64,000 nt of DNA, taken from Citrobacter amalonaticus. GTDB lineage: Bacteria > Pseudomonadota > Gammaproteobacteria > Enterobacterales > Enterobacteriaceae. The position numbers and the translations under genes were made by a program. Location of the stretch: NCBI RefSeq assembly GCF_001559075.2, contig NZ_CP014015.2:4526001-4590000 (forward strand). Reading direction: 5' to 3'. The notes under the pieces are model-generated. The model was not told the origin of the DNA. It ran no database searches and was given only the letters and a program-made list of their open reading frames with translations. Below, piece after piece: positions 9,117 to 17,658 of the stretch (positions within the stretch are counted from its first letter, which is position 1; each line of letters starts with the position of its first letter).

Positions 9117-9149
9117 GAGGTTTTCGGTTTTATCAAACCCGATAACCTC
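9117..9149 (-). terminator. Long hairpin between pspD and the alpha/beta hydrolase gene
   Basis: Read on the minus strand, GAGGTT and AACCTC form the outer 6-bp stem. After one mismatch come four more pairs (TCGG/CCGA), then another mismatch and a T/A-rich inner stem. The 3' flank ATCCTTTAATAA is only weakly U-rich. It may be an imperfect terminator, or an mRNA-stabilising end of the psp transcript. It suggests the hydrolase gene is not simply the last gene of the psp operon. Confidence 0.45.
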
Positions 9150-9175
9150 ACGCAATGCCTGGTTCTACATTAGCT

Positions 9176-9394
9176 TCAAGAATAACGTTTTGAGATTTTC
9201 GCCGCCATACGGCTTAAAAACGGTTCCAGTGCCAGCGCCAGCAACATTTTTAGCGGACGGCGGGCGACGGATTTCACCGCCCACCCTGCGACACCCGCGG
9301 GGCCGTAGCGTAGCGCAGTCAGAAGCACCAGCTTACCTGCTATTTTCATACCGGGTTTTACCCTTTGCCCGGCGCGTTGCCAGCGATTATTCAT
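9176..9394 (-). CDS. pspD: PspD, phage shock protein D
   Basis: A 72-residue peripheral inner-membrane protein matching PspD of E. coli over its whole length (MNNRWQRAGQRVKPGMKIAG, then LVLLTALRYGPAGVAGWAVKS). One amphipathic or hydrophobic stretch covers roughly residues 22-42 and the C-terminus is basic. It follows pspC with a 17-bp gap in the pspABCD operon. Its exact role in the phage-shock response is unclear. In E. coli pspE, a periplasmic rhodanese, follows; here it is missing. Confidence 0.92.
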   Translation of the reverse strand: MNNRWQRAGQRVKPGMKIAGKLVLLTALRYGPAGVAGWAVKSVARRPLKMLLALALEPFLSRMAAKISKRYS

Positions 9395-9411
9395 CTCAGC
9401 CCTCTAATGAC

Positions 9412-9771
9412 TTACAACTGACGGAAGCGGCTACGCAACGTAAACGTGTCCGAGGTGACGTAACGCTCCATTTCACGTAAGCGTTTCTCCCCCGCCGCCA
9501 GCTCTTTATCGACGATATCTAATAGCTCACCGCTGGACGGTTGCTGCTCGCCTGCGGCAAGGTTGTCCGGCATCGGATCAAGCACAAACGCCAGAATGAT
9601 GTAGACGACCAGGGTGAAAAAGGCCAGCCCGAAGAAGATCGACAACACCACTAAAATACGCACCAGTTTTACCGGTACATCCAGATACTGCGCGATCCCC
9701 GCGCACACGCCCCGCAGCATGCCCTGCTGCGGAATGCGCCATAATTTTTTGTTCAGATCAATACCGCCCAT
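9412..9771 (-). CDS. pspC: PspC, phage shock inner-membrane sensor
   Basis: A 119-residue PspC-domain protein. The PspC motif (LWRIPQQGMLRGVCAGIAQYL) covers residues 8-30. A transmembrane helix follows (LVVLSIFFGLAFFTLVVYIILAF, about 43-66), then a C-terminal cytoplasmic or periplasmic tail with a leucine-zipper-like region. PspC with PspB senses envelope stress and draws PspA away from PspF. Its start shares a base with the pspB stop (position 9771), so the two genes are coupled. Confidence 0.96.
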   Translation of the reverse strand: MGGIDLNKKLWRIPQQGMLRGVCAGIAQYLDVPVKLVRILVVLSIFFGLAFFTLVVYIILAFVLDPMPDNLAAGEQQPSSGELLDIVDKELAAGEKRLREMERYVTSDTFTLRSRFRQL

Positions 9772-9995
9772 TAGCGATCCCTCCAGTTCGGATGTTCCGC
9801 ATCGAGAATATCTTCCAGCGCCTGGATACGTTCACGCATGCGCTGCGCGTCATCGGTCAACTGAACTAAACGTTGCTGTTCGCTTTGCGATAATTCCCCG
9901 CGACTGGAACGGTTGCTGTAATGCAGCCATAACCAAATCGGTAACACAAACAACACGAAGATGGTCAACGGAATGGCCAGAAATAGCGCGCTCAT
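9771..9995 (-). CDS. pspB: PspB, phage shock inner-membrane protein
   Basis: A 74-residue protein with one N-terminal transmembrane helix (LAIPLTIFVLFVLPIWLWLHY, residues 6-26) and a cytoplasmic coiled coil (about 35-66). It works with PspC as the positive sensor of the Psp response. It lies 54 bp downstream of pspA and upstream of pspC, as in E. coli. Confidence 0.96.
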   Translation of the reverse strand: MSALFLAIPLTIFVLFVLPIWLWLHYSNRSSRGELSQSEQQRLVQLTDDAQRMRERIQALEDILDAEHPNWRDR

Positions 9996-10049
9996 GAGGT
10001 CTCCTTACAGGTGATGAGCGGCGGCGCGTTCGGGCGCCGCCAGGTATTA

Positions 10050-10718
10050 TTATTGCTTGTCTTGCTGCATTTTAGCTTTCAGTTGCGCCAGCTGTTCGCT
10101 GATTTCATCATCCGCTTTCAGGTCGGCAAACTGCTGATCCAACGTTTTCTGTTTGCCAAAGTTGTGGCTTTCGGCTTCCGCTTCCATGTGGTCGATGCGA
10201 CGCTCGAAAGATTCAAAGCGCGCCATCGCTTCATCCAGCTTACCGCTGTCCAGTTGACGACGCACGTCACGGGATGAGTTGGCGGCCTGATGACGCAGCG
10301 TCAGCGCCTGCTGACGGGCACGGGTTTCGCTAAGTTTGTTTTCCAGCTCGCCAATCTCTTTCTTCATGCGCGTCAGCGTATCGTCGACCAGCGTCACTTC
10401 ATGCTCCAGATTGCCAATCAGATCGGTCAGCTTCTGTTTTTCGATCAGCGCAGCGCGAGCCAGATCGTCTTTCTCTTTACGCAGCGCCAGCTCCGCTTTT
10501 TCCTGCCACTCTGACTGCTGAGCCGTCGCCTGTTCGATGCGGCGTGATAACTGTTTCTTTTCCGCCAGCGCACGTGCCGAATTGGAACGTACTTCAACCA
10601 GCGTATCTTCCATTTCCTGAATCATCAGACGAACCAGCTTCTGCGGATCTTCCGCTTTCTCGAGCAGTGCGTTGATGTTGGCATTCACGATGTCGGCGAA
10701 ACGAGAAAAAATACCCAT
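10050..10718 (-). CDS. pspA: PspA, phage shock protein A
   Basis: A 222-residue coiled-coil protein of the PspA/IM30 (ESCRT-III-related) family. The N-terminal amphipathic helix (MGIFSRFADIVNANINALL) binds stressed membranes, and the rest is nearly continuous heptad coiled coil rich in Glu, Lys, Ala and Gln. PspA both stabilises the inner membrane and inhibits the activator PspF. It is the first gene of the pspABCD operon, downstream of a sigma-54 promoter with an IHF site. Confidence 0.97.
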   Translation of the reverse strand: MGIFSRFADIVNANINALLEKAEDPQKLVRLMIQEMEDTLVEVRSNSARALAEKKQLSRRIEQATAQQSEWQEKAELALRKEKDDLARAALIEKQKLTDLIGNLEHEVTLVDDTLTRMKKEIGELENKLSETRARQQALTLRHQAANSSRDVRRQLDSGKLDEAMARFESFERRIDHMEAEAESHNFGKQKTLDQQFADLKADDEISEQLAQLKAKMQQDKQ

Positions 10719-10771
10719 AATTCTATCCTCACATTTTTCTGATGTCGGGCGATGCCCTGCTGATTCTCTAA

Positions 10772-10788
10772 TACAATCTGCGTGCCAA
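10772..10788 (-). promoter_or_regulatory. Sigma-54 promoter of the psp operon
   Basis: On the minus strand the sequence TTGGCACG-N4-TTGTA carries the invariant GG of the -24 element and the -12 element, correctly spaced. It lies about 55 bp upstream of the pspA ATG. The psp operon is known to be transcribed by sigma-54 polymerase with PspF. Confidence 0.88.
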
Positions 10789-10793
10789 CTTTT

Positions 10794-10806
10794 TAATCCA
10801 TTGATT
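10794..10806 (-). promoter_or_regulatory. IHF-binding site in the pspA-pspF intergenic region
   Basis: The minus-strand sequence AATCAATGGATTA fits the IHF consensus WATCAANNNNTTR at every defined position. It sits just upstream of the -24 element. An IHF bend here would bring PspF, bound further upstream (about 10810-10870), onto the polymerase, as described for E. coli psp. Confidence 0.8.
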
Positions 10807-10886
10807 TAGCAAGGGATGTACCGTTTTACCTCGACAAAAAAACAGAGTAAAGTGGTGAAATACACTAACATGTGGCGAAATTCATC

Positions 10887-11861
10887 ATGGCAGAATACAA
10901 AGATAATTTGTTAGGGGAAGCCAACAGCTTTCTGGAGGTACTGGAGCAGGTTTCCCGCCTCGCACCGCTGGACAAGCCGGTACTGATTATCGGCGAACGC
11001 GGTACCGGGAAGGAGCTGATTGCCAACCGCCTGCATTATCTCTCCTCTCGTTGGCAGGGGCCGTTTATTTCGCTTAACTGCGCGGCGCTGAATGAAAACC
11101 TGCTCGACAGCGAACTGTTCGGCCATGAAGCCGGGGCATTCACCGGGGCGCAAAAGCGCCATCCCGGACGTTTTGAACGGGCCGACGGCGGCACGCTGTT
11201 TCTGGATGAACTCGCCACCGCCCCAATGCTGGTGCAGGAAAAACTGCTCAGAGTGATTGAATACGGTGAGCTCGAGCGCGTCGGCGGCAGCCAGCCATTA
11301 CAGGTGAACGTGCGGCTGGTTTGCGCGACCAATGCGGATCTTCCGGCGATGGTTAGCGAAGGGGCCTTTCGGGCCGATTTGCTGGACCGACTGGCGTTCG
11401 ACGTGGTGCAACTGCCGCCTCTGCGTGAGCGTCAGGCGGATATCATGCTCATGGCGGAACACTTTGCCATCCAGATGTGCCGTGAAATTCGTCTGCCGCT
11501 GTTCCCCGGATTTACTTCGCGTGCCAGAGAGACGCTACTGAACTACGGCTGGCCGGGGAATATCCGCGAACTAAAAAACGTGGTCGAGCGTTCGGTATAC
11601 CGGCACGGCACCAGTGAGGCGCCGCTGGATGAGATTGTGATCGACCCCTTTAAACGCCACGTGCCAACGCCCCCCATCGCAGACACCGCAGCAACGGGTC
11701 CTTCGCTGCCCCTCGATTTACGCGAATTTCAGCAACAGCAGGAGAAAACGCTACTGCAATCGAGTCTGCAACAGGCAAAATTTAACCAGAAACGGGCAGC
11801 GGAATTGCTGGGGCTGACCTATCACCAGTTGCGCGCATTGCTCAAAAAACATCAGATTTAG
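10887..11861 (+). CDS. pspF: PspF, sigma-54 activator of the psp operon
   Basis: A 324-residue bacterial enhancer-binding protein without an N-terminal receiver domain. It has Walker A GERGTGKE (36-43), the sigma-54-contacting GAFTGA loop (83-88), Walker B FLDE (near 105-108) and a C-terminal helix-turn-helix (NQKRAAELLGLTYHQLRALL). The ATG at 10887 (MAEYKDNLLG) matches E. coli PspF; a GTG five codons upstream is in frame but unlikely. It is divergent from pspA and negatively controlled by PspA binding. Here it is followed directly by sapA, whereas in E. coli the puu putrescine cluster lies between them. Confidence 0.97.
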   Translation: MAEYKDNLLGEANSFLEVLEQVSRLAPLDKPVLIIGERGTGKELIANRLHYLSSRWQGPFISLNCAALNENLLDSELFGHEAGAFTGAQKRHPGRFERADGGTLFLDELATAPMLVQEKLLRVIEYGELERVGGSQPLQVNVRLVCATNADLPAMVSEGAFRADLLDRLAFDVVQLPPLRERQADIMLMAEHFAIQMCREIRLPLFPGFTSRARETLLNYGWPGNIRELKNVVERSVYRHGTSEAPLDEIVIDPFKRHVPTPPIADTAATGPSLPLDLREFQQQQEKTLLQSSLQQAKFNQKRAAELLGLTYHQLRALLKKHQI

Positions 11862-11973
11862 CACTTCCCGCCCCCTGATTGCGCATATTTACGCCAGTTG
11901 CCCGCAGACATTTGTACCTGGCGGGCGATAGTGCGATACACTTTGCAAATCGTACCTAAAAACCTTAAAAATT

Positions 11974-13617
11974 ATGCGCCTGGTTTTATCGTCTCTGATC
12001 GTGATGGCTGGACTTCTGAGTGGTCAGGCTATTGCTGCGCCTGAAACCGCCCCGCGTGAAGATATTCGCGACAGTGGCTTTGTCTATTGCGTGAGTGGGC
12101 AGGTCAACACCTTTAATCCGCAAAAAGTGAGCAGTGGGCTGATCGTCGACACCCTGGCCGCCCAGCTCTATGACCGGCTGCTGGATGTTGATCCCTATAC
12201 TTATCGTCTGGTCCCGGAACTGGCGGAAAGCTGGGAGGTGCTGGATAACGGCGCAACCTATCGCTTCCACCTGCGTCGCGATGTGGCATTTCAAAAAACG
12301 GCCTGGTTTACGCCTACGCGTAAACTGAATGCCGACGACGTGGTTTTTACCTTTCAGCGCATCTTTGATCGCAACCATCCGTGGCATAACGTCAACGGCG
12401 GCAATTTCCCCTATTTCGACAGTCTGCAGTTCGCCGATAACGTACAGAGCGTGCGTAAGCTCGATAACAACACCGTAGAATTTCGTCTGACGCAACCGGA
12501 CGCCTCTTTCTTATGGCATCTGGCGACCCATTACGCATCCGTAACATCAGCCGAATATGCCGCGCAGTTAACAAAACAGGATCGCCAGGAGCAGCTCGAC
12601 CGCCAGCCGGTAGGTACCGGTCCGTTCCAGCTTTCCGAATATCGTGCCGGGCAATACATCCGTCTGCAACGTCATGAAAAATTCTGGCGAGGTAAGCCGC
12701 TGATGCCGCAGGTGGTAGTGGATCTGGGATCCGGCGGAACCGGACGTTTATCGAAACTGCTTACCGGTGAATGTGATGTACTGGCCTGGCCTGCCGCCAG
12801 CCAGTTGACGATCCTGCGTGACGATCCGCGTCTGCGTCTGACGCTGCGTCCGGGGATGAATATCGCCTATCTGGCGTTTAACACCGATAAACCCCCGTTG
12901 AATAATCCGGCGGTTCGCCACGCCCTGGCGCTGGCCATCAATAACCAGCGTCTGATGCAGTCTATCTATTACGGCACGGCGGAAACGGCAGCCTCTATTT
13001 TACCTCGCGCCTCGTGGGCGTATGACAACGAGGCTAAAATAACAGAATACAATCCGGCCAAATCCCGTGAGCAGCTCAAAGCGCTGGGACTGGAGAATCT
13101 GACGCTGCGACTGTGGGTGCCAACCAGTTCGCAGGCGTGGAACCCCAGTCCGTTAAAAACCGCTGAGCTTATCCAGGCGGACATGGCGCAGGTTGGGGTG
13201 AAAGTGGTGATTGTACCGGTTGAAGGTCGTTTCCAGGAGGCGCGGTTGATGGACATGAACCATGATCTGACGTTGTCCGGCTGGGCAACTGACAGTAATG
13301 ACCCGGACAGTTTCTTCCGCCCGTTACTCAGCTGCGCGGCCATCAATTCACAGACTAACTTCGCCCACTGGTGCAATCCGGAGTTCGACAACGTGCTGCG
13401 CAAAGCGCTCTCTTCTCAGCAGCTTTCTGCGCGTATTGATGCGTATGATGAAGCGCAGAACATCCTCGCCAAAGAGTTGCCAATCCTGCCGCTCGCCTCG
13501 TCACTGCGCCTGCAGGCCTATCGGTATGACATTAAAGGCCTAGTGTTAAGCCCGTTTGGTAATGCTTCCTTCGCCGGCGTGTCGCGCGAAAAAAACGATG
13601 AGGTGAAAAAACCATGA
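11974..13617 (+). CDS. sapA: SapA, periplasmic binding protein of the Sap transporter
   Basis: A 547-residue SBP_5-family periplasmic protein with a Sec signal peptide (MRLVLSSLIVMAGLLSGQAIA, cleavage near residue 21). In Salmonella and Haemophilus SapA contributes to resistance to antimicrobial peptides; in E. coli the operon is linked to putrescine export and K+ uptake. It is the first gene of sapABCDF. Its stop overlaps the sapB start (ATGA). The 112 bp upstream hold the promoter region, with no clear hexamers that I can defend. Confidence 0.96.
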   Translation: MRLVLSSLIVMAGLLSGQAIAAPETAPREDIRDSGFVYCVSGQVNTFNPQKVSSGLIVDTLAAQLYDRLLDVDPYTYRLVPELAESWEVLDNGATYRFHLRRDVAFQKTAWFTPTRKLNADDVVFTFQRIFDRNHPWHNVNGGNFPYFDSLQFADNVQSVRKLDNNTVEFRLTQPDASFLWHLATHYASVTSAEYAAQLTKQDRQEQLDRQPVGTGPFQLSEYRAGQYIRLQRHEKFWRGKPLMPQVVVDLGSGGTGRLSKLLTGECDVLAWPAASQLTILRDDPRLRLTLRPGMNIAYLAFNTDKPPLNNPAVRHALALAINNQRLMQSIYYGTAETAASILPRASWAYDNEAKITEYNPAKSREQLKALGLENLTLRLWVPTSSQAWNPSPLKTAELIQADMAQVGVKVVIVPVEGRFQEARLMDMNHDLTLSGWATDSNDPDSFFRPLLSCAAINSQTNFAHWCNPEFDNVLRKALSSQQLSARIDAYDEAQNILAKELPILPLASSLRLQAYRYDIKGLVLSPFGNASFAGVSREKNDEVKKP

Positions 13618-14579
13618 TTATCTTCACCCTGCGTCGTTTGCTGTTGCTGATGGTCACGCTGTTTTTTCTGACCTTTATTGGCTTCAGTCTGAGCTATTTT
13701 ACGCCGCATGCGCCGCTACAAGGCGCATCGTTGTGGAATGCGTGGGTGTTCTGGTTCAATGGCCTCATCCACTGGGACTTTGGCGTCTCCAGCATCAACG
13801 GACAGCTTATCTCTGAACAGCTCAAAGAGGTCTTCCCGGCCACGATGGAACTCTGCACGCTGGCGTTCGGCTTTGCGCTAATGGTGGGAATTCCGGTGGG
13901 TATGCTGGCTGGCATTACCCGCAACAAGTGGCAGGATCGCTTGATCAGCGCCCTCGCCCTGCTCGGCTTTTCAATCCCCGTGTTCTGGCTGGCGCTCCTG
14001 CTGACCCTTTTCTTTTCCCTGACCCTCGGCTGGCTGCCGGTGTCGGGCCGATTCGATCTGCTCTACGAAGTGAAGCCGGTCACCGGTCTGGCTATTGTCG
14101 ACGCCTGGATCTCTGACTCTCCCTGGCGCGATGAGATGGTAATGAGCGCCGTGCGCCATATGGTCTTGCCCGTGCTGACGCTGGCGGTTGCGCCGACCAC
14201 GGAAGTGATTCGCCTGATGCGTATCAGTACCATTGAAGTGTTTGATCAGAACTACGTGAAGGCCGCGGCCACGCGCGGTTTGTCACGGTTTACGATCCTG
14301 CGCCGCCATGTACTGCATAACGCCTTACCGCCGGTGATCCCCCGCCTCGGCTTACAGTTCTCAACGATGCTGACGCTGGCGATGATCACCGAGATGGTCT
14401 TTAGCTGGCCGGGTCTCGGTCGCTGGCTAATTAACGCCATCCGTCAGCAGGACTACGCGGCGATTTCCGCTGGCGTGATGGTGATCGGTTCGCTGGTCAT
14501 CATCGTCAACGTGATTTCCGACATTTTGGGTGCTATGGCTAACCCTCTGAAACATAAGGAATGGTATGCCTTACGATAG
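13614..14579 (+). CDS. sapB: SapB, Sap transporter permease
   Basis: A 321-residue DppB-type inner-membrane permease. It has an N-terminal membrane helix (LLLLMVTLFFLTFIGFSLSYF), several more hydrophobic segments, and the EAA loop (about 205-240, ATRGLSRFTILRRHVLHNAL) that docks onto the ATPase. The start overlaps the sapA stop by 4 bp and the stop overlaps sapC by 14 bp, indicating tight translational coupling. Confidence 0.95.
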   Translation: MIIFTLRRLLLLMVTLFFLTFIGFSLSYFTPHAPLQGASLWNAWVFWFNGLIHWDFGVSSINGQLISEQLKEVFPATMELCTLAFGFALMVGIPVGMLAGITRNKWQDRLISALALLGFSIPVFWLALLLTLFFSLTLGWLPVSGRFDLLYEVKPVTGLAIVDAWISDSPWRDEMVMSAVRHMVLPVLTLAVAPTTEVIRLMRISTIEVFDQNYVKAAATRGLSRFTILRRHVLHNALPPVIPRLGLQFSTMLTLAMITEMVFSWPGLGRWLINAIRQQDYAAISAGVMVIGSLVIIVNVISDILGAMANPLKHKEWYALR

Positions 14580-15456
14580 CGTTTATAGCGAAAAGCGCCC
14601 GCCGGGTACGCTGCGCACCGCATGGCGCAAATTTTATGGCGATACGACAGCAATGGTCGGCCTGTACGGCTGCGCGGGACTGGTGGTGTTATGCCTGTTC
14701 GGCAACTGGTTTGCGCCGTATGGCATCGATCAGCAGTTCCTCGGTTATCAGTTGCTGCCGCCCTCCTGGTCACGCTATGGCGAAGTCTCCTTCTTCCTCG
14801 GTACTGACGATCTGGGACGCGATGTTCTGAGCCGTCTGCTCAGTGGCGCGGCCCCCACCGTGGGCGGCGCGTTTGTCGTTACCCTCGCCGCCACGCTGTG
14901 CGGACTGTTTCTCGGCGTGGTCGCCGGAGCAACACACGGTCTGCGTTCCGCCGTGCTGAACCATATTCTCGATACCCTGCTGTCGATTCCGTCCCTGCTG
15001 CTGGCGATTATCGTGGTCGCCTTCGCCGGGCCGCATTTAACCCATGCCATGTTTGCCGTCTGGCTGGCGCTGCTGCCGCGCATGGTCCGTTCGGTTTACA
15101 GCATGGTGCATGACGAACTGGAAAAAGAATACGTCATCGCGGCGCGTCTTGATGGCGCCTCGACGCTGAACATCCTCTGGTTCGCCATATTGCCCAACAT
15201 TACCGCGGGGCTGATCACCGAAATCACCCGTGCGCTGTCGATGGCGATACTGGATATTGCCGCGCTCGGTTTTCTCGATCTTGGCGCGCAACTCCCCTCT
15301 CCCGAATGGGGTGCGATGCTGGGCGATGCGCTGGAGCTGATTTACGTTGCGCCGTGGACGGTGATGCTGCCCGGTGCGGCCATCATGATCAGCGTCCTGC
15401 TGGTCAACCTGCTGGGTGACGGCGTTCGCCGCGCGATCATTGCGGGGGTGGAATAA
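14566..15456 (+). CDS. sapC: SapC, Sap transporter permease
   Basis: A 296-residue DppC-type permease partner of SapB. It has an N-terminal cytoplasmic segment, a first membrane helix near residues 35-55, the DDLGRDVLSRL motif typical of the family, and an EAA loop (about 195-225, AARLDGASTLNILWFAILPN). The start lies inside sapB and the stop shares a base with the sapD start. Confidence 0.95.
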   Translation: MPYDSVYSEKRPPGTLRTAWRKFYGDTTAMVGLYGCAGLVVLCLFGNWFAPYGIDQQFLGYQLLPPSWSRYGEVSFFLGTDDLGRDVLSRLLSGAAPTVGGAFVVTLAATLCGLFLGVVAGATHGLRSAVLNHILDTLLSIPSLLLAIIVVAFAGPHLTHAMFAVWLALLPRMVRSVYSMVHDELEKEYVIAARLDGASTLNILWFAILPNITAGLITEITRALSMAILDIAALGFLDLGAQLPSPEWGAMLGDALELIYVAPWTVMLPGAAIMISVLLVNLLGDGVRRAIIAGVE

Positions 15457-16448
15457 TGCCATTACTGGATATCCGCAACCTGACCATTGAATTTAAAGCT
15501 GGCGAAGAGTGGGTCAAAGCCGTCGACCGCGTCAGTATGACCTTGAGCGAAGGTGAAATTCGCGGGCTGGTGGGTGAATCCGGTTCTGGTAAGAGCCTGA
15601 TCGCCAAAGCCATTTGCGGCGTCGCCAAAGACAACTGGCGCGTCACCGCCGACCGAATGCGTTTTGACGATATCGACCTGCTACGCCTTTCGCCACGTGA
15701 ACGACGCAAACTGGTGGGACATAACGTTTCGATGATCTTCCAGGAGCCGCAGTCGTGTCTGGATCCGTCCGAGCGCGTGGGTCGCCAGTTGATGCAAAAC
15801 ATTCCGGCGTGGACCTACAAAGGCCGCTGGTGGCAGCGTATTGGCTGGCGGAAACGTCGCGCCATTGAACTGCTGCACCGCGTGGGGATTAAAGATCATA
15901 AAGACGCCATGCGCAGCTTCCCGTATGAACTGACCGACGGTGAATGCCAGAAAGTGATGATCGCCATTGCGCTGGCAAATCAACCGCGACTGCTGATTGC
16001 GGACGAACCAACTAACGCAATGGAACCGACCACCCAGGCGCAGATCTTCCGCCTGCTGACGCGGCTGAATCAGAACAGCAATACCACCATTTTGCTGATC
16101 AGCCATGACCTGCAAATGCTCAGCCAGTGGGCGGATAAAATTAACGTGCTGTACTGTGGTCAGACGGTGGAAACCGCGCTGAGCAAAGAGCTGGTGACGA
16201 CGCCGCATCATCCGTACACCCAGGCGCTGATCCGCGCCATTCCTGACTTTGGTAGCGCCATGCCGCACAAAAGTCGTCTGAACACCATGCCCGGAGCCAT
16301 CCCTTTGCTGGAACAATTGCCCATCGGCTGCCGTCTTGGGCCGCGCTGTCCCTACGCACAGCGCGAATGTATTGAAACGCCGCGTCTGACCGGGGTGAAA
16401 AACCATCTCTACGCCTGTCATTTCCCGCTGAATATGGAGAGAGAGTGA
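15456..16448 (+). CDS. sapD: SapD, Sap transporter ATPase
   Basis: A 330-residue DppD/OppD-type ABC ATPase. It has Walker A GESGSGKS (about 40-47), Walker B LLIADEPT (about 177-184) and the C-terminal oligopeptide/dipeptide transporter domain with clustered cysteines. The ABC signature reads LTDGE instead of LSGGQ, so this site is degenerate. In E. coli, SapD also supports ATP-dependent K+ uptake by Trk. It overlaps sapC by one base and is followed by sapF after one base. Confidence 0.95.
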   Translation: MPLLDIRNLTIEFKAGEEWVKAVDRVSMTLSEGEIRGLVGESGSGKSLIAKAICGVAKDNWRVTADRMRFDDIDLLRLSPRERRKLVGHNVSMIFQEPQSCLDPSERVGRQLMQNIPAWTYKGRWWQRIGWRKRRAIELLHRVGIKDHKDAMRSFPYELTDGECQKVMIAIALANQPRLLIADEPTNAMEPTTQAQIFRLLTRLNQNSNTTILLISHDLQMLSQWADKINVLYCGQTVETALSKELVTTPHHPYTQALIRAIPDFGSAMPHKSRLNTMPGAIPLLEQLPIGCRLGPRCPYAQRECIETPRLTGVKNHLYACHFPLNMERE

Positions 16449-16449
16449 C

Positions 16450-17256
16450 ATGGTCGAGACCTTACTTGAAGTGCGTAATCTGAGTAAAACCTTCCGCTAT
16501 CGGACAGGCTGGTTTCGCCGTCAGACCGTAGAAGCCGTGAAACCATTGAGCTTTACGCTGCGCGAAAGGCAGACGCTGGCCATCATCGGCGAGAACGGTT
16601 CCGGCAAATCCACGCTGGCCAAAATGCTGGCAGGAATGGTTGAGCCAACCAGCGGCGAGTTACTGATTGACGATCATCCGCTCGAATTTGGTGATTATTC
16701 GTTTCGCAGCCAGCGCATCCGCATGATTTTCCAGGACCCGTCGACCTCGTTGAACCCGCGTCAGCGTATTTCGCAGATCCTTGATTTTCCACTGCGTCTG
16801 AATACCGATCTGGAGCCGGAACAGCGGCGCAAGCAGATTATTGAGACCATGCGGATGGTAGGACTGCTGCCCGATCATGTCAGCTACTACCCGCATATGC
16901 TGGCGCCTGGACAAAAACAGCGTCTGGGACTCGCCCGCGCAATGATTCTGCGCCCGAAAGTGATTATTGCCGATGAAGCGCTGGCGTCGCTTGATATGTC
17001 GATGCGCTCGCAGTTAATCAACCTGATGCTGGAACTACAGGAAAAACAGGGAATTTCGTACATCTACGTCACCCAGCATCTGGGCATGATGAAACACATC
17101 AGCGACCAGGTACTGGTGATGCACCAGGGTGAAGTGGTCGAGCGCGGTAGCACCGCCGACGTGCTGGCCTCTCCGCTGCATGAACTGACAAAACGATTAA
17201 TCGCCGGTCATTTTGGCGAAGCGCTGACGGCAGATGCGTGGCGAAAGGACAGGTAA
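16450..17256 (+). CDS. sapF: SapF, Sap transporter ATPase
   Basis: A 268-residue DppF/OppF-type ABC ATPase. It has Walker A GENGSGKS (about 47-54), a signature-like LAPGQKQRLGLA and Walker B VIIADEAL. It is the last gene of the sap operon. A terminator hairpin follows within 25 bp. Beyond that the E. coli-like gene order is broken by the fimbrial island. Confidence 0.95.
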   Translation: MVETLLEVRNLSKTFRYRTGWFRRQTVEAVKPLSFTLRERQTLAIIGENGSGKSTLAKMLAGMVEPTSGELLIDDHPLEFGDYSFRSQRIRMIFQDPSTSLNPRQRISQILDFPLRLNTDLEPEQRRKQIIETMRMVGLLPDHVSYYPHMLAPGQKQRLGLARAMILRPKVIIADEALASLDMSMRSQLINLMLELQEKQGISYIYVTQHLGMMKHISDQVLVMHQGEVVERGSTADVLASPLHELTKRLIAGHFGEALTADAWRKDR

Positions 17257-17277
17257 TTCATTTATCGGAAAGACAAC

Positions 17278-17306
17278 AAAGGCAGGGTTCTCTCTGCCTT
17301 TTTGTT
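17278..17306. terminator. Terminator of the sap operon (also the end of the fimbrial gene)
   Basis: AAAGGCAG (17278-17285) pairs with CTGCCTTT (17294-17301) around an 8-nt loop and is followed by T residues on the plus strand. The convergent adhesin gene ends at 17306, so the hairpin probably serves both transcripts. The right arm is part of the duplicated adhesin unit. Confidence 0.8.
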
Positions 17307-17658
17307 TACTGATAGTTGGCGATAACCTGCACGACGGCATTTGCCGGGCCGGGTTGCGTTTTTCCTGTCGTGCGGATATAGCGGGCAGCCATTTTGATGG
17401 TGTTATCAAGGCCGACTAGTCCATTACCGCCGATAGGTGTGTCACCCCCGCTAAAGGCCGCATTCAGAGAATGAGCATCGACATAACTGTTTACTATTAC
17501 CGGTTTCGAGGGTTCGGCTAAGTTTTGGGTGCTGTAATCGCCCCAGGCCAGCTGAATGCCGTAACCCTGTGCACCGGTGCCGTCGAGGCCGATAATACCT
17601 CGGTTGGCGTCTAGGGTTTCGGTATAGGGTACGATGCTGATTTGGACTCGGCCGTTTT
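17292..17658 (-). repeat. Direct repeat copy A: conserved 3' part of the two adhesin genes
   Basis: This 367-bp stretch aligns without gaps to 18846-19212 (constant offset 1554). It covers the last 116 codons of each gene plus a piece of the downstream terminator stem. The encoded segments differ at three residues only (G/A, GG/AD), while the upstream halves of the two genes have diverged widely. Confidence 0.9.

Noticed and set aside
9095..9151. GTG start extending the alpha/beta hydrolase by 19 residues
   Set aside because: The start codon would be at the base of a strong hairpin; the added residues have no homology, and an ATG-ATG start follows.
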